This document shows, one piece after another, positions 60,178-64,000 of a stretch of 64,000 bases of DNA (the stretch's first letter is position 1; each line of letters opens with the position of its first letter). A model generated the notes under the pieces. The model had not been told where the DNA came from. It did no database searches and worked only from the letters and a program-made list of their open reading frames with translations. The translations under genes were made by a program, and so were the position numbers. The DNA is taken from NCBI RefSeq assembly GCF_000802385.1, contig NZ_JTDN01000001.1, forward strand, positions 131,501 to 195,500. The letters run 5' to 3'. The stretch comes from Croceibacterium mercuriale (lineage in GTDB: Bacteria; Pseudomonadota; Alphaproteobacteria; Sphingomonadales; Sphingomonadaceae).

Positions 60178-62202
60178 ATGGGCGCAAGCATGATGGCAGT
60201 GATACGGTGCCTGCTGGCGCTGCTGATCCTCTGGACCGTTCCTGTTCACGCGCAGGTTGCGCCCCCGACGCATATCGCAGCCGAACTCGCGGCCGAGCAG
60301 GCGGCAGTGCCGGGCGGGCAAGTCACGCTGGCGCTGGCCTTCCGGCCGGAAGCAGGCTGGCACGGCTACTGGTCCAATCCGGGCGATGCTGGGTACGGCA
60401 TGCGGCTGGAATGGACCGTGCCACCGGGCTGGAGCGTGGGGGAACCGCAATACCCGGTGCCGCAACGCCTGCTGATCGGCGGCCTGATGAACCATGTCTA
60501 TGCCGGGCCCTATGCCGTGCTGCTGCCGGTGAACGTGCCGGCGGGTGCCAGCGGCATCGTACCGGTCGAGGTGCATGCCGAATGGCTGGCCTGCACCGAC
60601 CAGATCTGCGTGCCGGAAAGCGCGAACCTGACATTGCGGCTGGCGGTCGCGGGCTCCGGCCTGCCCGAACCGCAACGCGACACGCGCTTTGACGGGTGGC
60701 GTGCGGCCATGCCGGCCCTGATCGACCAGCCGGCGCGCTTCCAGTTGACCGGCAATGCGCTGCGTATCGCGATCCCGCTGCCCGGCGACGCACCGCTGGA
60801 GGCGCCGCATCTGTTCCTGCAGACGGAACAGCTGGTGGATTATGGCGGTGACCAGCGCTTCTTCCGCAACGGCAACATGCTGATCGCGGAGCTGCCACGG
60901 GCAGGACTCAATGCCAGCCCACAGGTGATCGAGGGGGTTCTGACCTTGGGCGGAGCAGCCCAAGGCCTGCGGTTCAGCGGCACCGCCGGCGTGGTGCCCG
61001 CGGGTGGCGAGCCGGTGGGCAACCAGGCCATGGTGGACGCGCCGTTCTGGCTGCTGGTCGGCGGGGCGCTGCTGGGCGGGCTGATCCTGAACCTGATGCC
61101 GTGTGTGTTCCCGATCCTCAGCCTCAAGGCGCTGACCCTGGCCCGCGCCGGGGAGAGTGCGACGGGCGCGCGGCGGGAAGGGGTCGCTTATACCGCCGGC
61201 GTATTGCTGGCCTGCCTGGCCTTGGGCGGACTGCTGCTGGCCTTGCGCGCCGGCGGCAGCGAAATCGGCTGGGCGTTCCAGCTGCAGCAGCCCGGTGTAG
61301 TGGCGGCGCTGCTGGTGCTGAGCGTGGCAATCGCCGCCAATCTGGCCGGCCTGTATGAACTGCCATCGCTGTCCGTAACCCGGTCGGGCGGCCGGTCCAG
61401 CGCCTTTGCCACCGGCCTGCTGGCCGCCTTTGTGGCGACGCCGTGCACCGGGCCCTTCATGGCCGCGGCGATGGGCGCGGCGCTGCTGCTGCCCCCGTGG
61501 CAGGGGCTGGTGCTGTTCGCCACGCTGGGCCTGGGGCTGGCGCTGCCGTTCCTCCTGCTCGGCTTCGTGCCGGCGTTGCGGCGGGTGCTGCCGCGGCCGG
61601 GCGCATGGATGGCGCGGTTGCAGCGCGTGCTGGCGGTGCCGATGGGGCTGACCGCGCTGGCGCTGCTCTGGCTGGCGTGGCGGCTGGGGGGCACCGGCTT
61701 TGCGCTGCTCACGCTGGTGCTGGCGGTGCTTGTCGTTGCGCTGCTGGTGCTGTGGCAGCGCGGTGACCGGCTGAAGCTTGCCGGCGCTGCTGCCCTGTCG
61801 ATCATGGCCGTGGCGCTGCTGCCGTTCGCGCAGACCACCCCGGCGGCGCGTGACGAGGGCGGGCTGCTGGCGGCTCAGCCCTTCAGCGAGGCGGCGCTGG
61901 CGCAGGCCCGGGCGAGCGGCAAGCCGGTCTTCGTGTGGTTCACGGCCGACTGGTGCCTGACCTGCAAGGTCAACGAAAGCGCCGCCATTGAACGGGAGGC
62001 GACCCGCGCCGCCTTCGAGCAGGCGGGCGTGGTGGCGCTACGCGGAGACTGGACGCGCAGCGATCCGGCCATCACCCGCTTTCTGACGCAGCATGGCGTG
62101 GCGGGCGTGCCGCTCTACCTGTGGTATGCGCCGGGTGCGGATGCGGAGGTGCTGCCGCAGGTCTTGCGGCCAGGGACCTTGCCGGCGCTGGCGGGGGGCT
62201 GA
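60178..62202 (+). CDS. DsbD/ScsB-type thiol:disulfide interchange protein
   Basis: The 674-residue protein has a signal peptide ending VHAQ, an N-terminal DsbD-like periplasmic domain with Cys pair CTDQIC, a CcdA-like membrane domain with LMPCVFP and TPCTGP (the two relay cysteines), and a C-terminal thioredoxin domain with the CXXC motif in DWCLTCK. It carries electrons from cytoplasmic thioredoxin to periplasmic reductases. The 'alpha' domain resembles ScsB more than E. coli DsbD. ATG 60178 follows AGAGG by ten bases; ATG 60190 and 60193 are equally in frame and give a better signal peptide length. Confidence 0.88.
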   Translation: MGASMMAVIRCLLALLILWTVPVHAQVAPPTHIAAELAAEQAAVPGGQVTLALAFRPEAGWHGYWSNPGDAGYGMRLEWTVPPGWSVGEPQYPVPQRLLIGGLMNHVYAGPYAVLLPVNVPAGASGIVPVEVHAEWLACTDQICVPESANLTLRLAVAGSGLPEPQRDTRFDGWRAAMPALIDQPARFQLTGNALRIAIPLPGDAPLEAPHLFLQTEQLVDYGGDQRFFRNGNMLIAELPRAGLNASPQVIEGVLTLGGAAQGLRFSGTAGVVPAGGEPVGNQAMVDAPFWLLVGGALLGGLILNLMPCVFPILSLKALTLARAGESATGARREGVAYTAGVLLACLALGGLLLALRAGGSEIGWAFQLQQPGVVAALLVLSVAIAANLAGLYELPSLSVTRSGGRSSAFATGLLAAFVATPCTGPFMAAAMGAALLLPPWQGLVLFATLGLGLALPFLLLGFVPALRRVLPRPGAWMARLQRVLAVPMGLTALALLWLAWRLGGTGFALLTLVLAVLVVALLVLWQRGDRLKLAGAAALSIMAVALLPFAQTTPAARDEGGLLAAQPFSEAALAQARASGKPVFVWFTADWCLTCKVNESAAIEREATRAAFEQAGVVALRGDWTRSDPAITRFLTQHGVAGVPLYLWYAPGADAEVLPQVLRPGTLPALAGG

Positions 62203-62218
62203 GGGGCCCGGTCCGGCC

Positions 62219-62803
62219 CTACTGGTCCAGCGCCTCGACCGCCTGCTCCACCTGCTGCGCCCGTTTCATCGCCCCGCCGGCGCGGCACCAGCGGACGAAT
62301 TCCGCCGGGATGCGGCTGGCGCCGACCAGCAAGGTGCCGCCGCCGGGCAGCGTCGCCTCGATGGTGCGCGGTCCGGCGAAGACCGACAGCTGCGGATCGG
62401 TGGCGTCCACCGCCCCCTGCCAGCGCCACTTGCCGTCGACCAGCGCGGCATCGACCTTGAAGCGGGAGATCGCGCCATTGCCGATCACCGGGAACAGCGC
62501 TTGCTGGCCCGGACGGGCAGGCACATGACGCACGATGGCCAGCCGCTGCGGATTGTCGCGCAGGCGGCAGGTAAGGGTGAGGAACGGCTCCGCACCCTTG
62601 TTGCCGAAGGCGATCGACTGTCCGTTGGCGCTGACCATCCACCCCGCGTTCGACGTATCCGGGCTGGGCAGTATCGCATCGGTGTTGCCATGCGTCTGTT
62701 CGCGGGTGAACCGGCGTGACTCCCCGTCGCTTTCACCCCCGCAGGCAGCGGGCAGGAGGATCAGGGCGAGCAGGGACAGACGGCAGGCGATGCGGCGGAT
62801 CAT
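62219..62803 (-). CDS. Small lipoprotein, function unknown
   Basis: The 194-residue protein has a lipoprotein signal with lipobox LPAAC near residue 21. The mature part is mostly beta strands with two cysteines (TLTCRLRDNP and RWCRAGG). I do not recognise the family. It is convergent with the DsbD gene and divergent from the alpha/beta hydrolase gene, with 75 bases between the last two starts. ATG 62803 is chosen because it begins the signal peptide; the frame is open farther upstream, antisense to the hydrolase. Confidence 0.7.
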   Translation of the reverse strand: MIRRIACRLSLLALILLPAACGGESDGESRRFTREQTHGNTDAILPSPDTSNAGWMVSANGQSIAFGNKGAEPFLTLTCRLRDNPQRLAIVRHVPARPGQQALFPVIGNGAISRFKVDAALVDGKWRWQGAVDATDPQLSVFAGPRTIEATLPGGGTLLVGASRIPAEFVRWCRAGGAMKRAQQVEQAVEALDQ

Positions 62804-62878
62804 GCGGCCCCATGGCGGCCCGGCCGCGCCGATGCAAGCGGTGGTGAAACCGCCACGATGCCGGGCGGTTGAAGGGGC

Positions 62879-63874
62879 ATGAAACGCCTTGCATTCGCGC
62901 TCGCCTGCCTTGCCCTGCCAGCCGCCGCCCCGGCGCAGGAGACCATGCCCCTGGGCCAGGATCTGGAGCGGTTCGACTATGGCGCACCGGTCCACTGGTT
63001 CGAGGCGGAGGCCCAGGGCCACAAGGTGCGCATGGCTTGGCTCGACTTCCCGCCGGCAGGGCAGGCACGGGTGGAGACGCTGGTGCTGCTGCACGGCAAG
63101 AATTTCTGCGCCGGGACCTGGGTGGAGACGGCGCGCGCGCTCAGCGCACAGGGCTGGCGGGTGATCGTGCCCGACCAGATCGGGTTCTGCAAATCGTCCA
63201 AGCCCGCGGGATTCCAGTACAGTTTTGCGCAGCTGGCCACCCTGACGCGCGACCTGCTGCAGCAGGCTGGCGTGGAGCGGCCGGTGCTGGTGGGGCATTC
63301 GACCGGCGGGATGCTGGCGCTGCATCACGCCCTGCTGTTTCCGGATCAGGTGAAGCGGCTGGTGCTGGTGAACCCGCTGGGACTGAACGACCCAATCGCG
63401 GAAGGCGCGCCCTACGCTCCGCCGGGTGCGTTGCTGGCGGAGGAGGCGAAGACCGATGCAGCGAGCATCCGCGCCTATCAGCAGCGGGTCTATTATGGCG
63501 GCGACTGGACACCTGAGTACCAGCGCTGGGTGGACATGCTGGCTGGCCAGTATGCCACCGGTGGTGGCGACCGTGTGCGCGACGCGCAGGCCCGGCTGTC
63601 GGACATGATCCAGACGCAGCCGACCGCACACCGGCTGGAACAGGTGACGGTGCCGGTCACGCTGATCATCGGGCAGGAAGACCTTACCGCCTTCCGCGGC
63701 AATACCGCGCCGGATGGCGTGACGATCGCCACGGTTCCGCAGGCTGCGGAAGCGGCGTTGAAGCGCTTCCCCAGGGCCGACCTGGTGGAAATGGCCGGGG
63801 TGGGCCACTCGCCGATGGTGCAGCGACCGGAGGAGTTCCAGTGGCTGCTCTCGGAAGTGCTGGCCCGACAGTAA
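62879..63874 (+). CDS. Secreted alpha/beta hydrolase
   Basis: The 331-residue protein has a signal peptide of about 19 residues ending APAQ. The alpha/beta fold marks are the oxyanion segment LLHGKNF near residue 70, the nucleophile Ser near residue 141 in GHSTGG, an acid in IIGQEDLT, and the catalytic His in GVGHSP near residue 304. It resembles haloalkane dehalogenase-like or esterase hydrolases; the substrate is unknown. Export to the periplasm is likely. Confidence 0.85.
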   Translation: MKRLAFALACLALPAAAPAQETMPLGQDLERFDYGAPVHWFEAEAQGHKVRMAWLDFPPAGQARVETLVLLHGKNFCAGTWVETARALSAQGWRVIVPDQIGFCKSSKPAGFQYSFAQLATLTRDLLQQAGVERPVLVGHSTGGMLALHHALLFPDQVKRLVLVNPLGLNDPIAEGAPYAPPGALLAEEAKTDAASIRAYQQRVYYGGDWTPEYQRWVDMLAGQYATGGGDRVRDAQARLSDMIQTQPTAHRLEQVTVPVTLIIGQEDLTAFRGNTAPDGVTIATVPQAAEAALKRFPRADLVEMAGVGHSPMVQRPEEFQWLLSEVLARQ

Positions 63875-63905
63875 TCGAGGAGGAGGGGGGCGGCGCGGCC
63901 TGCCG

Positions 63906-64000
63906 CTACTTCCCCCACTTCTTCTGCGTCTTGCCGTATCGCATCTTGCGGGTGCCCGGCTTGCCCTCGTTGCTGCGGCCCACCAGCGGCGCCTTCTTCT
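63906..64000 (-). CDS. C-terminal end of a basic protein, not identified
   Basis: The last 30 codons of a minus-strand gene are present, ending in TAG at 63906-63908. The encoded tail is Lys/Arg-rich (SNEGKPGTRKMRYGKTQKKW), which suggests RNA or ribosome contact. The rest of the gene lies beyond the window, so I cannot name it. Confidence 0.6.
   Translation of the reverse strand, partial: KKAPLVGRSNEGKPGTRKMRYGKTQKKWGK

Noticed and set aside
1..64000. CRISPR arrays, insertion sequences, tRNA and rRNA genes
   Set aside because: No regularly spaced repeats, transposase genes or RNA gene signatures were seen on reading either strand.

Overview
The window is high-GC, densely packed bacterial chromosome with short gaps, many 1-4 base start/stop overlaps and frequent GTG/TTG starts. 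Gene content points to an alphaproteobacterium of the Sphingomonadales: an ATP12-type F1 assembly factor, a TamA/TamB pair, TonB-dependent uptake with an AsnC-type regulator, a ferulate operon laid out like ferC-ferBA of Sphingobium, and a split glycine decarboxylase. The taxonomic call is an inference from gene content. I saw no rRNA, tRNA, CRISPR array, insertion sequence or integrase.

Layout. 1-2564: end of an Mla-type phospholipid transport operon (permease tail, ATPase, MCE protein, auxiliary lipoprotein). 2574-5659, minus: overlapping operon crcB, RluA-type pseudouridine synthase, HAD phosphatase, small membrane protein, ATP12. 5830-7101: secreted PDZ/SHOCT protein. 7128-13977, minus: tamA-tamB and a small lipoprotein, divergent from a YihY/BrkB membrane protein. 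15155-23077: a peptide-use locus with a secreted M20 amidohydrolase, TonB-dependent receptor, Lrp/AsnC regulator and divergent secreted zinc metalloprotease. 23323-27787: glycine cleavage operon gcvT-gcvH-gcvPA-gcvPB.

27888-36542 is an exopolysaccharide region: two GT4 and one GT2 glycosyltransferases plus GDP-mannose dehydratase and GDP-fucose synthase, the route to GDP-L-fucose. Inside it sits a two-gene, phage-tailspike-like module (29172-32152) of lower GC with its own promoter and palindrome. 36726-38163: XdhC and MobA-like molybdenum cofactor proteins. 38337-42963: complete type I secretion machine (TolC, ABC exporter, HlyD). 43026-45323: FdhF/YdeP molybdenum oxidoreductase. 45313-47128: acyltransferase and PAP2-like protein.

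47175-50713: hydroxycinnamate catabolism (MarR regulator, hydratase/lyase, NDP-forming CoA ligase). 50729-52720: envelope and signalling genes, including a single-domain response regulator behind a general-stress (EcfG-like) promoter candidate. 52760-56351, minus: flippase, gpsA, tsaD, divergent from hemC-hemD and a mitofilin-like protein. The window ends with a UbiH-family hydroxylase, a DsbD-type reductase, a lipoprotein, an alpha/beta hydrolase and the tail of an unrecognised basic protein.

Most genes are standard envelope, cofactor and catabolic functions. The least expected parts are the tailspike-like module in the polysaccharide cluster, the leader hairpin over the receptor start site, and the stress-type promoter on the response regulator.
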